Below, piece by piece: positions 10,980-21,809 of a stretch of 64,000 bases of DNA. Location: contig JARKIP010000023.1 of NCBI GenBank assembly GCA_029990175.1, positions 20,913,501-20,977,500 on the forward strand, read 5' to 3'. The notes under the pieces are model-generated. The model was not told the DNA's origin, made no database searches, and saw nothing but the letters and a program-made list of their open reading frames with translations. A program made the position numbers and the translations under genes. The DNA is from Petunia secreta (lineage: Eukaryota; Streptophyta; Magnoliopsida; Solanales; Solanaceae). Numbering within the stretch: the stretch's first letter is position 1; the number at the start of each line of letters is the position of its first letter.

Positions 10980-12465
10980 AAACAAAACGGCCTTGAAAAC
11001 ATTGGAGATCAGTGAAGCTGAGGCGGTCGGATTAGCAGATGGAGAAAGGTGAGATTATTCATCTTTGTTCTCACCTTCTCTAGCCTCCGCGTTCGTGTCG
11101 TCCTGGTTTTCTTCCTTGGAGTCAGATTTTGAGGGAAGCCTAAGATCCATGCAAGCCATCATCACGGTCTCTTCAGCATCTTCTATCTTGGTCTGATCAA
11201 CAACTGTTCTCTTAGACATTTCTCGGAGGATATCACGCCTCGCATCGGCGATCATCAACCCCCTTCGATCCTCATATCGATCTTCAAACTCCCTCTTTTG
11301 GCCAGCCAAGTTTATCTCCAAGGTATGATTCCGAATAGTAAGGGATTGGTTTTTAGAAACATGTCTTTATTGGAGGATGTAAGTGAAGCCTTAACCCTCG
11401 ACATAATTTCGAGATCCTTTTTCAAATCCCGGATCTTTTTCTCTTTGTCATTCAACTCAACCTCAGCTTCTGCAAGCTTCTTGTTGGTCTGAGTCTCAAC
11501 ATCCACCCTCAGGGCAAGTTGATCGCTCAGCTCATGAATCTCTGCCTCGAGTACAGGTTTCTACTGGGCTTGGCTCTTCGTAAGCTCATTATATTTCACT
11601 ACTAGTTGGGTGTGCTCGACTTTAAGAACTTTGAAGTTCTCAAAGAAATAACTTCCACAGGTTGTCAGTACATCAGCCCTCCTCTTCAAATGAGAAACCT
11701 CCTCCATTAGCTGTCTAATCCTTCCTTCTAACTCGATTGCCATAAAGGTTGTCTGAAAAAGTGAAATGGGATCTAAGAAAACAGAAAAGATTGAAGAGAT
11801 AAGCAGAATTCCTACTCGAAGAGCATCATATGCAACATGACATACGAGCATCAGGTCGCTATATCGATTCAGCGAGTCCGTTCTCCCGGTCAAGTCAAAT
11901 TAAAGAGATAGTCAACAGCATACCTTGAAGACCCAAGCAAGTCAGTCCGGTCTGAAGCTTCACCAGCCTTACTGGCCCACTTTAAGGTGACATAGCTAGC
12001 TGCATCATCTCCCGTTGGCAGGGGGCTACCGGTTGAACATGCTCCAATGCAAAGAACGATGAGCCTGAGCTCTCATTAAACTTGGATTTATCGGGCTCCA
12101 CCTCTCGTTCGAGAGGGAGCATTTTTTCTTTCTCACCCGCAGAAGTAGACCTCGCGGGCTCGCAACCACAACATCCCTTTCGGGATTAGCATCTGCTTCT
12201 GATGTAATTTCGATTACCAGAGGCGGGCAAGCGGCCACGAATGGAATGATAGCGGGTGTTTGATCCACGTCAATCAATTTCAATTGTTCCGCTGCTTCAT
12301 CCGACTTTTCTCGCTATTGTTTCTTTCTTCGCTTCAAGGGCATCTCCGAAGCAGTGTCAACGAATGTGACTGAATCATCGGAATCATAGACGACTACTCT
12401 CTCCTCATCGTCGACCTCTTTATTTTTTTTGGCCGCCTTAGCCTCTTTGGCTCCTCTCCTCCTGC
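10980..12465 (-). pseudogene. Antisense coiled-coil ORF of the Tat-like element (C-terminal part)
   Basis: Minus-strand frames from 12544 down to 11055 line up as one decayed protein. A basic and acidic N-terminal part comes first (KEAKAAKKNKEVDDEE, then two R/K clusters). A helical segment follows (ELEGRIRQLMEEVSHLKRRADVL), then a long heptad-rich stretch (KLAEAEVELNDKEKKIRDLKKDLE) and a Glu/Asp-rich tail (SDSKEENQDDTNAEAREGENKDE). Coiled-coil ORFs of this kind are known as extra, often antisense, ORFs in Tat-lineage gypsy elements and in proteins labelled putative gypsy-type transposon. It is antisense to the LTRs, and its 5' part continues beyond the CRM-like insertion at about 20115-20480. 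Its function is unknown, and stops and frame changes make it a pseudogene. Confidence 0.5.
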
Positions 12466-12470
12466 TCCTT

Positions 12471-13276
12471 TGATGCAGCCCAAAGTGCTGATCAACCGAG
12501 GAGACTTCAACCGAAGGCAGTGACTGATCAATCGAGGAGGCCAATCACTCGAAGCCAAGCCAAGCTGCTCCGTGACATGCACATCCAGTTGGCTATGTCG
12601 GGAGGAAGCATGTGTTCGGGAGGAGAATTGCAAAATGTTGGAACCAAGGGCTTCATCTTCAAATTTGAGCCCGAGGACAAGGTTACCGAACAGCAGCTCT
12701 TGGCGCCGGGCAGCACAGAGCTGAACACAACAACAAGTGTTCGAAGCTAAGTCACGCGCCCGAGGACAAGTGTGTTCGAGCAGGCAATCGAGAACCGAAG
12801 CCAAGGCTCACCGAAGTCAAAGACTGCCGAACACATCTTTAACTCAGCCCTACGTGGCTTATTTCTATTGGTCGCCTGTGACCCTTTTACTAGTTTACCC
12901 TTAGTATTTCCTATATAAATCTTGTTTCCTTTCATTGTAAGCACCTAGTTTTGAACATTGATGAATTAATGAAAGTGCCGAGCACATTTCTTGTCTCCGT
13001 CGTGAGCAACCCCCGGTGAGGGCTTTTATGGACTTGTGGCTTTCGGTTAATCCGATTGAACATTCCTCTTTGATCATTCAGTTTGCAAGAGGCAATGTTC
13101 TCTTGAGGATTGTTGCATAGTTTAGGTGATTCTTGTGTCCCTTTTGATCGAGCTTTGAGACAGGTTCCTCACTGTTCTTTCAAAAGAAGCAAGTTTTGTC
13201 TTGCTTCTATCTTTACCTTTTATTGTTTATCTTCCGCGTTTGTGCTAAGCAACTCCTTCGGGTTTGCATTGCACCA
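12471..13276 (+). repeat. 5' LTR of the CRM-like element
   Basis: 806 bp, TGATGCAGCC to CACCA. A TATA-like TTCCTATATAAA sits near 12908-12919, followed by the likely transcription start. The first 280 bases are the counterpart of the stretch that encodes the polyprotein C-terminus in the 3' LTR. Confidence 0.93.
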
Positions 13277-14487
13277 TCTTGGTATCAGAGCACGGTTTGG
13301 GCTTGTTTCTACAACCCCAAATCCTGTTCAAGTATCTTTATTTTCGTGCGTTGTGTCTTTGTTTTCCGTTTCGTGTTCTTGATTTGATCTTGTTACTGTT
13401 GGTGTTGTTATTTTACAAAAAAAAAAGTGTTAAAAAGAAAATTCAAAAAAATTGTGTTTGATTGTTGGTTGTTTGGGATAAACAACCATTGATTCTTGTT
13501 CACCATCGAGTTCTGAATCCAACGAGTACCCGACGTACTAATTTTGTGACTAGGGTTTCTTGGTGAATTTTTGGACTGTTTGAGCTTTAATGGTGACTGA
13601 AAACTCGAACCCCCTCGAGTTTGGAAGAAACCAGTGAAGATTGGTGGTTCTTGAGTGATTTGGGTTTGTTTGTTGCTTGAAAATCGAAGTTCTAAGTTTG
13701 AAAAACGTTGTCCGTACGCCGGAAAGTTGTTACGAATCTGTAACAGTGTACGACACGGCGAGCTGGTTCTTAGCTCAGAGGACTTTGACTTCCTCCGATG
13801 TCGTTTAAGACCGGAGTCGAAAGAACAGCCCAGATCTGTTGAGATTTGCGCAGTGAACCGAAGTTGATTTGTCCGTACGCCGGAGCAAGGGTCACTGTTC
13901 CATTGAAGAAGAAGGGGTAAAGTGTAAACATCAAAACCCCAGGTGAAATTTGTCGGCTGAGAAAAAGGAAAGTGGATAAGGTAAAACCCTATCCGTACCA
14001 AGGAGGGACCACTCTTGTACGGACAAGAGTTGGTGTGGCCGAGGAAGATTCCAAAAGGGAATCAAAGGGTAGATTCTCCTAGGTTCTCACTTTCTTTCGT
14101 GTCAAAATTTTAGTTGGTGGATCTTTTGAGTAATTGTCCTACTCGAGGTCGTACTAACTCTTTTAAGCTGATAGGAATTCGTGCGAAGGGGTGACCGAAG
14201 TCCAAACTTTCGTAGAAATTCTTTTGACTCCCCGAGCTCAGTTAAAAGCGTCCGTTCCATCGAGTCGAACATCACTTCACTCTTCCCGAAGAGGCAGTGA
14301 CTATTGTCGAACTTGAAGGATCTTAGAGGACTGATCAATCAGACGAGCCACTGTTAACAAGTCCTTGAGTGATCAAACCCGAACCCATAAATTGAGTGGA
14401 CCCGAGTGCCACCCATCAAAGGTGAGGGAGAGTGTGAGGTGATTTCTAACCCTAAAATTTGTTTGAATTTTGACTTGTGCAGGTACC
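13277..14487 (+). other. Leader of the CRM-like element
   Basis: 1.2 kb between the primer-binding site and the gag start codon. It has no conserved coding sequence. TTGTGCAG just before the ATG (14475-14482) looks like a splice acceptor, so a spliced leader is possible, but I cannot identify a donor with confidence. Confidence 0.7.
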
Positions 14488-16917
14488 ATGGCTGGTAATG
14501 GAGGCGAAGGAAAAGGCATTGAAAGGCCCGAAGTGTCGTTAGCCGATCTCATGGCTGCGATACAAGGTGTCAGCGCCGAAGTAAGAGGAGTGAGTGTTCG
14601 AGTAGCTCAACTCGAACAAGGAAGTGCGTCCGTGGCCATGCATGGGTCCGGCGTTGGAACGAGCCAATCCACTCCGATGAAACCTGAGCTGTATGCTGAG
14701 CTTGTACGACAACATCAGTTGACAAGTGAAGCAATTCGAAGAGAACTTAACTTGGGCAACCCCCAAGCTGCTTATCAAAACTTGGGCAATCCCCAAGCTG
14801 CTTATCAAAACTTGGGCATTCCCCGAGGAGAAAGAATACCACCTCCAAAGGCCCAAAGAGATCTTGGAGCCGTTGCCGAGGAGGTTGATGAAGAGGAATT
14901 TCCCGAGGACGAATATGAGCATGAGCCGCCATTCGCTCAACGAAGGCAAGCTCACCGAGGTCGAGGCCGAGGCGCAAATGTTGGAAGAAATATTGAGCGT
15001 GAGGCTGATGATCGAGATGATGAGTATCCCGAACAGGCTAGAGGTGTTCGAGACTCAAACTTGAACAGTGTCAAGATCACTATTCCTCCCTTTAAAGGAA
15101 CTAGTGATCCTGATGAGTATCTTGAATGGAAGCTTAAAATGGAGCGCATCTTTGAAACCAATGAGATGACCGATGAGAGGAAAGCTGCCCATGCCATTGC
15201 TTCGTTCGAAGCTTATGCATCAACATGGTGGGAATCTGACAAGAGGCATAGACGAAGGAATGACCGTCCCGAAGTCACTACCTGGCCACAATTGAGAAGA
15301 GCAATGGATGCTAAGTATTTGAGTGCCAAGTACAGGCAAACTCAGATGCAAAAACTCTATGAGCTAAAGCAAGGGTCCAAATCAGTTCAAGAGTACCACG
15401 ATGAATTTGAAAAGGTTCGACTGAATCTTGATCTGACCGAAGACGAGGAACAAGCCATTATCCGGTTCAAAAATGGCTTGGCTAGGGATGTGTCCTCTCA
15501 GTTGAGACTCCACGTGTACCACACGTTGGAAGATTTGTTTGATGCTGCTACCGAAGCTGAAAAATTGGTGAAGGAAGAAAAAGCAAATCGGTATCGAGGA
15601 GTCACTACTTCTGCTCCCTTGAACCGAGGAAAAGAATGGAAGAGTCCTAACCAGACAAGTGCCAACGCTGTTCGAGATTCGAAGAGACCCTTCGAGAGGG
15701 GTGTGACCGTTAACCAATCAAGAGAAGTGGGAGGAAAAGTGCAACTAAACTCTCCTAGTGCTTCAAATATTCAGTGTCACAAGTGCAAAGGTTATGGTCA
15801 CATGGCAAAGGAGTGTCCGACTCGCAAAGTTATGCTTCTGCTCGAAGATGGAACCGTCCATGAGCAAGCGAGTGACACCGAGGAGGAATTTATCGAGGAG
15901 ACTGACCGAGCTGAAGGTGATGATGATCATGAGGCTGCCGAAGCTGATCATCCGGAAATGTTTCTTGTGGTTCGAAGGAATTTGAGCTGCATGACTCTCG
16001 AAGAAGAAAACCAAAGAGAAAACCTCTTTCATGCCCGATGTCGAGTGAGGGGAAAGGTGTGTTCGATGATCATTGATTCCGGTAGTTGTGCCAATGTAGT
16101 GAGCCAAACTTTGGTTTCACAAATGGGATTACCTACGATGAAGCATCCCCACCCTTACAAATTACAATGGCTGAACGAGTGTGGAGAATTGAGAGTTGTC
16201 AAACAAGTGTGGATCAAGTTCAAAATCGGAGAGTATCAAGATGAAATGATATTCGATGTGGTTCCGATGCAAGCTTGTCATTTGCTATTGGGTCGACCAT
16301 GGCCGTATGACCGAACAGCTGTTCACAATGGCAGATCCAACACTTACACTGTGAAGCTCGATGGGAAGAGTTTCATACTCAAACCCTTGTCTCCAAAACA
16401 AGTCACCGAGGACTATAAACGAATGAAAGAATTGAAAGAAGCGGCCAAAGCTAAGCTTCCGATGGGAGAAAAATTGGGGCCCGAAGAGACAAACTCACCG
16501 CCCGAAGTGAAAGGAATTTGTGCAATCATGCAACCCGGTGAGATCTTACGAGGCAACGACCACGGTCAGATGATGATTTGCCTCGTGCACAAGGGTATCT
16601 TTCTAAACTCTAATGATGATTTTTCTAATGATAACCCTTTGCCTTTGTTTGTTCGTAAAGTTTTGCAGGACTTCGAGGACATGTTTCCCGAGGAAATGCC
16701 AGGTGGATTACCTCCATTGAGAGGAATCGAGCACCAAATTGACTTCGTGCCAGGGTCTCAAATCCCTAACAAACCTGCATACCGGTGTAATCCCGAAGAC
16801 ACCAAAGAGCTCCAACGGCAGGTTGATGAATTGCTAAACAAGGGCCTCGTTCGTGAGAGCTTGAGTCCTTGCGCCGTTCCTGTTATACTTGTCCCAAAGA
16901 AAGATGGAACATGGTGA
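14488..16917 (+). pseudogene. gag and protease part of the CRM-like polyprotein
   Basis: One long frame of about 809 codons from the ATG at 14488 (good context, ACCATGG). A 10-residue repeat NLGNPQAAYQ occurs two and a half times near the N-terminus. The gag domain spans roughly residues 195-370 (ASTWWESDKRHRR, then LKQGSKSVQEYHDEF). The zinc knuckle C-H-K-C-K-G-Y-G-H-M-A-K-E-C is encoded near 15776. The aspartic protease has I-I-D-S-G-S near 16070 and the flap-end motif LLLGRPW near 16280. The frame then enters the start of reverse transcriptase (VPVILVPKKDGTW) and stops at an in-frame TGA at 16915-16917. The part up to the stop looks functional; Gag builds the particle and binds RNA. Confidence 0.88.
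14749..14820 (+). repeat. 30-bp tandem repeat in gag
   Basis: CTTGGGCAA occurs at 14751 and 14781 and CTTGGGCAT at 14811. The two full units are almost identical and encode NLGNPQAAYQ twice, followed by a third partial unit. A recent in-frame duplication in gag is the simplest reading. Confidence 0.85.
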
Positions 16918-17472
16918 ATGTGTGTGGACTGTCGGGCAGTCAACAAAATAACGGTAAAGTATCATCATCCTATCCCTCGATTAGATGACATACTAGATAA
17001 GTTAAGTGGTTCTTCATGCTTTTCGAAGATAGACCTCAGGTCCGGTTACCACCAGATCCGAATGAAACCCGGAGACGAGTGGAAAACCGCATTCAAGACC
17101 AAGTTCGGTCTCTATGAATGGTTGGTGATGCCTTTTGGCTTATCCAATGCACCGAGCACATTCATGCGATTGATGAACCATGTGCTCAAACCGTTCATAA
17201 ACAAGTTCATTGTCGTTTATTTCGATGACATACTTGTTTATAGCAGAACCGTGGATGAACATGTCGAACACCTAGGGCAAGTACTTGAAAAGCTTCGAGA
17301 AGAGAAGTTGTATGCCAACTTCAAGAAATGCGCCTTTGGTGTCGATCGTTTAGTCTTTCTTGGATTGTTGTCAGTGCTAATGGTGTCGAAGTCGACGAAT
17401 CAAAAGTCGAAGCCATCAAAGATTGGCCAACTCCAACCTCGGTATCACAAGTTCGTAGCTTCCATGGTTTAG
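16918..17472 (+). pseudogene. Reverse transcriptase segment of the CRM-like polyprotein
   Basis: This follows the TGA codon in the same frame. It holds the body of the RT domain: CVDCRAVNKIT, FSKIDLRSGYHQI, the catalytic Y-F-D-D-I-L-V-Y-S near 17216-17245, and FLGLL near 17350. After about 17360 the frame no longer reads as pol. The expected protein continues in another frame, which marks a frame change between about 17340 and 17400. In the intact family this enzyme copies the element RNA into DNA using the tRNA primer. Confidence 0.88.
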
Positions 17473-19583
17473 CTAGCTTTTACCGAAGGTTTGTTCGTGA
17501 CTTTAGCACCGTGGCAGCTCCTTTAACCGAGCTGGTTAAGAAAGACAATCCATTTGTGTGGGGAGAGTCCCAAGAAAGGGCTTTCCAAGAGTTGAAACGG
17601 AGGCTTTGTTTTGCCCCGTTGTTGCAACTCCCTGACTTCGGCAAAGCATTCGAAGTCGAGTGTGATGCGTCTGGAGTTGGGATCGGAGGAGTGCTAATGC
17701 AAGAATCGAAGCCGATCGCTTACTTCAGCGAAAAGCTTAAGGGTGCAGCCTTGAATTACTCAACGTATGACAAGGAAATTTATGCCCTCGTTCGAGCACT
17801 CGCCCATTGGAAGCATTATTTGTGGCCTCGAGAATTTGTGATCAAAAGCGATCATGAGTCCTTGAAGCATCTCCGAGGACAGGAGAAATTAAACCGAAGA
17901 CATGCCAAGTGGGTTGAATTTATTGAAAGCTTTCCCTATGTAATTCATTACAAAAAGGGTAAAGATAATGTTGTGGCCGATGCGCTATCAAGGAAATTTT
18001 CCTTAGCGACCACTCTCGCCTCTAGGCTCATGGGATTCGAAAGCATCAAGTCGATGTACGAGGACAATCCCAAGCTGAAATGCGTTCGTGACGCTATCTT
18101 GAGTGGCCGAAGGGTTGAAAAATATCAATGGCATGATGGCTACCTCTTCAAGAATGGGAGGGTTTGTGTGCCAGTGTCATCGTGGAGAGAGCTCTTGGTT
18201 CGAGAAGCTCACTCTGGTGGACTGATGGGACACTTCGGTGTCGACAAAACTCTTGGTATCTTGACCGAGCAGTTCCATTGGCCCAAAATGCGACGAGATG
18301 TGGAAAAGATTTGCAACGCTTGTCTCGTTTGCAAGAAAGCAAAATCGAAGTCCAACCCTCATGGCTTATACACCCCGTTGCCTGTGCCTGATCGACCTTG
18401 GGTTGATATATCCATGGACTTTGTCTTAGGGTTACCGAGGTCGGGGGGAGGACATGATAGCATTTTTGTTGTGGTTGACCGTTTTTCTAAAATGGCTCAC
18501 TTTATTCCTTGCAAAAAGTGTGATGATGCACAACATGTAGCTACATTGTTTGTTTCTAATGTGTTAAAATTGCACGGTGTACCTCGTACTATTGTGAGTG
18601 ATCGAGACTCAAAGTTCTTGAGTCATTTTTGGAAATGTTTGTGGGGTGCCCTCGGCACCAAGCTGCTATTCTCGACGTCTCACCATCCTCAGACTGATGG
18701 GCAGACCGAGGTAGTTAACCGAACCTTGGGATCTTTGCTTCGAGCAATGACCAAAGGAAAGGTCCGAAACTGGGCTGATCGTATGCCAATGATGGAGTTT
18801 GCATACAATCGAACGGTGCATCGAATGATTAACATGACCCCGTTCGAGTGTGTGTATGGATTTAACCCTTTAATTCCACTTGACCTAACCCCATTGCCTC
18901 GAGATGTTGTTATTGATTTTGAAGGTACTCACCGAGCCAAAGCTCTGCTCGAGATACATGCCAAGGCGAAGAAGAACCTCGAGGAAGCCTATGCAAAGGT
19001 TGCCTTGAAGAAAAACAAGGGGCGAAAAAAGCTGGAATTAAAGAAGGGAGATTGGGTTTGGGTTCACTTCCGAAAGGAACGTTTCCCGAACCAAAGGAAA
19101 GTAAAATTGGCTCCTCGAGGGGATGGTCCGTTTGAAGTGTTGAGCAAAATAAACAACAATGCTTATGTCATCGACCTCCCAGGTGAGTATAATGTGTCTA
19201 ACACCTTCAATGTTGCTGATTTGACCCCTTGTGTTGTAGGCCAAATATCGGAGGCAGAGGATGAATCGATTTCGAGGACGAAATCCTCTCAAGAAGGGGA
19301 GGATGATGCAGCCCTAAGTGCTGATCAACCGAGGAGACTTCAACCGAAGGCAGTGGCTGATCAATCGAGGAGGCCAATCACTCGAAGCCAAGCCAAGCTG
19401 CTCCGTGACATGCACATCCAGTTGGCTATGTCGGGAGGAAGCATGTGTTCGGGAGGAGAATTGCAAAATGTTAGAACCAAGGGCTTCATCTTCAAATTTG
19501 AGCCCGAGGACAAGGTTACCGAACAGCAGCTCTTGGCGCCGGGCAGGACAGAGCTGAACACAACAACAAGTGTTCGAAGCTAA
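17328..19583 (+). pseudogene. RNase H and integrase segment of the CRM-like polyprotein, ending inside the 3' LTR
   Basis: The useful frame starts near 17370 (VVSANGVEVDESK). RNase H motifs follow (DASGVGIGG near 17665; DALSRKF near 17980). The integrase has an HHCC zinc finger (H-S-G-G-L-M-G-H, then C-N-A-C-L-V-C, about 18205-18340) and the DDE core: DISMDFVLGLPR near 18400, VSDRDSKFLSHF near 18595 and HHPQTDGQTEVVNR near 18680. A GPY/F-like segment (PFEVLSKINNNAYVIDLP) precedes a short polar C-terminus. No chromodomain is recognisable. The last 93 codons lie inside the 3' LTR (19304-19583) and contain RRPITRSQAKLL, a motif common at the C-terminus of chromoviral polyproteins. The segment is complete in itself but is cut off from its start by the upstream breaks. 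Confidence 0.88.
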
Positions 19584-20109
19584 GTCACGCGCCAGAGGAC
19601 AAGTGTGTTCGAGCAGGAAATCGAGAACTGAAGCCAAGGCTCACCGAAGTCAAAGACTGCCGAACACATCTTTAACTCAGCCCTACGTGGCTTATTTATA
19701 TTGGTCGCCTGTGACCCTTTTACTAGTTTACCCTTAGTATTTCCTATATAAACCTTGTTTCCTTTCATTGTAAGCACCTAGTTTTGAACATTGATGAATT
19801 AATGAAAGTGCCGAGCACATTTCTTGTCTCCGTCGTGAGCAACCCCCGGTGAGGGCTTTTATGGACTTGTGGCTTTCGGTTAATCCGATTGAACATTCCT
19901 CTTTGACCATTCAGTTTGCAAGAGGCAATGTTCTCTTGAGGATTGTTGCATAGTTTAGGTGATTCTTGTGTCCCTTTTGATCGAGCTTTGAGACAGGTTC
20001 CTCACTGTTCTTTCAAAAGAAGCAAGTTTTGTCTTGCTTCTATCTTTACCTTTTATTGTTTATCTTCCGCGTTTGTGCTAAGCAACTCCTTCGGGTTTGC
20101 ATTGCACCA
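19304..20109 (+). repeat. 3' LTR of the CRM-like element
   Basis: 806 bp, preceded by the polypurine tract and followed by TCCTT. It differs from the 5' LTR at about ten sites, for example in the first 20 bases, near 19443, 19544, 19594, 19615, 19628, 19697, 19752 and 19906 (positions approximate). The first 280 bases are protein coding. Confidence 0.93.
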
Positions 20110-20114
20110 TCCTT

Positions 20115-20711
20115 GCACGCTAGCTTTCTCGCAGCGACGCCTTGACAGCGTGATAGTCAACTTTCTTTTTCTTCTTGGCTTGCCCCTCGTCAGGGTTTCT
20201 CCTCCTCCACCTCTTGATTATCGCTCGACTCACCCTCGGTTCTCGTTATGCTTGGTAAGAATCATTCTTGAGGTAGCAACAACAGACAAACTTAGAAAGT
20301 AAAAATATGAAAATGGACTTACCATGGTTTTTGGCTCTCAACTGGAGTTTGGAGGATATGCTTTCAGGTTCTCTCCTCGTTGATGGTCTTCGAAAAGGCA
20401 AAAATCAGCCAATCCTCGATGCCGAGGATGAGCTCAAATTCTACTTTGGCAGTGGTACATAAGAGTTTGTCAAATAGACCCACGCAACATGGAATTAAAA
20501 GATCATAGGAGGTTACTTACGTGCTTCATTCCACTTTTCCAAAAGCAGTGCGGCTCCGGGAGCAGTCAATTGCAAAGTAGGGACGGTGACAAATCATTGA
20601 TCCCAGCTTCAAAGATCATCATCATTTTTGGAGATCAAAGCTCTCTGCCCCCATTTTGGCAGAGTCATTACTCCTGCTTTGTAGACCCAGGGGGAATAAA
20701 GGTGAAGAATC
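20115..20711 (-). pseudogene. 5' part of the antisense ORF region of the Tat-like element
   Basis: This is the continuation of the element interrupted by the CRM-like insertion, as shown by the TCCTT duplication. The minus strand would carry the upstream part of the coiled-coil ORF, but no frame longer than about 60 codons is convincing here. Bases near 20690-20709 form the purine-rich tract before the right LTR copy. Confidence 0.35.
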
Positions 20712-21278
20712 TGTCAGAGAGTCAGATCTACCACAATCATCTCACCTAGTGGATGACTTCCAATTGAGTTTGTCGAATTGATCTCATTTGGACTCCCAGC
20801 CGCCGAGGAAGTATCAACTGAATACTTAAACGGATAAGATTAGCATTGTAACTGACTCTGCTATTTTGGGAAGGAATCTTATCATGTCCAACGGTCAGCT
20901 GGATGTGGAGATATGTAGGGGAAGTAGAGTTTACCTAATCTAAGGTTTCTATACTTATAATACTCTCCATTCCCCTAATTTGTAACCCCTACATTCTGAA
21001 TACACTTCATTACGCTCTTGTACTTTGAATATTCTTATTACGCAGAAATGCTACCATTGTTATTTGTTTCTCTTATTGCTTTGCTCTTGAGAAGGCTGAC
21101 TCAGACTTTGTCACGGGGGCATTAGCGTCACTGCCAATCAATAAGATCTTTATTGCTTTGTTTTATCATTGTTCCTTGTTATTTATTTCATCATCATAAG
21201 CTAGTTTTTACTAATGTTATTGCTTCATTATTAGTTGATCACATAACTAGCATGAATTAAGTAACGCAGATCTAAATC
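20712..21278 (+). repeat. Right LTR-like copy of the Tat-like element, truncated
   Basis: It begins near TGTCAGAGAG after a polypurine-like tract, aligns with 9690-10250 and stops abruptly at 21278, where TGTTATG starts the LTR of the neighbouring element. Confidence 0.6.
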
Positions 21279-21793
21279 TGTTATGAAAATTGTAAAATGA
21301 AAAAATGTTCAAGAAGGAATTGGAAATTTATTGATTGAATTTTGTAACTATCTCACTATTACAAACTAATCAAGGATAAAGGAACCCTAAAATTGGGATA
21401 AGCTTCCACTGCAACAATCTTCTAAGAAGAACCTGCAACAATGGTGGATTAATGAGAGAGAGAGAAAGAGAAGTGAAGAGAAATGGGGAGAATCTAGGAA
21501 GGAGATTTAGGAGAGAGAAAGTAGTTATGATTACTGGTTTTTGCATAACTGATTGGGCTCTAGCTCAGTTGTTTAAAAGAAGCCTGGGGCTTAATCTTCA
21601 CCATCGATCCTATTTAATGAATGATGCATCTGATCCGTCCACCTAGATTCAGTCAAAGTCTCATTAATCCAACTGGTCTTTTCTTATTGCTGAAGCTTGT
21701 TGACATGGCCTCTGACGTGGTCCCTTTGTACAATATACTAACCCTAATTTCCCAAATTATTCTAATCAGCCGACAACTCCCTAGTACCTAACA
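21279..21793 (-). repeat. 3' LTR of the chromodomain element
   Basis: 515 bp, with TGTTA and TAACA terminal inverted bases. On the minus strand a purine-rich tract (CGGCGGGGTATTG) sits at its start, directly after the end of the coding frame. Confidence 0.8.
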
Positions 21794-21809
21794 ATACCCC
21801 GCCGATGAA

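Larger units (their letters stand above)
12471..20109 (+). mobile_element. Young CRM-like Ty3/gypsy retrotransposon, full length
   Basis: Both LTRs are 806 bp, start TGATGCAGCC and end CACCA, and are flanked by the 5-bp duplication TCCTT (12466-12470 and 20110-20114). The primer-binding site TGGTATCAGAGC is at 13280-13291 and the polypurine tract AAGAAGGGGAGGA at 19291-19303. Counting by eye, the LTRs differ at about ten positions (1.2 per cent), so the insertion is recent. The gag-pol order is gag, zinc knuckle, protease, RT, RNase H, integrase. No chromodomain is seen and the frame ends inside the 3' LTR, which fits CRM-type chromoviruses. One nonsense codon and one frame change mean this copy cannot make the whole polyprotein itself. 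Confidence 0.92.
9618..21278 (+). mobile_element. Old Tat-like or LARD-like LTR element, split by a CRM-like insertion
   Basis: Two direct repeats of roughly 560 bp (about 9690-10250 and 20725-21278) align by eye over their length. They share the blocks GAGGAAGTATCAACTG, a TATACTTATAA promoter-like box, TTTGTAACCCCTA, CACTTCATTACGCTCTTGTA and AATCTTTATTGCTTTGTTTTAT, which is the content of an LTR read left to right. A purine-rich tract (AGGGGGAATAAAGGTGAAGA) immediately precedes the right copy near 20712, as a polypurine tract should. Between them I see no gag-pol, only an antisense coiled-coil frame. The right copy ends where the next element's LTR starts at 21279. The exact left end is unclear (9618-9690). 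Confidence 0.55.

Noticed and set aside
13408..14001. A 197-codon open frame on the minus strand
   Set aside because: It lies within the leader of the CRM-like element on the wrong strand, has no recognisable motif and is a chance frame.
14539..14955. Minus-strand open frames opposite gag
   Set aside because: They are shadows of the real plus-strand gag frame with its biased codon use.
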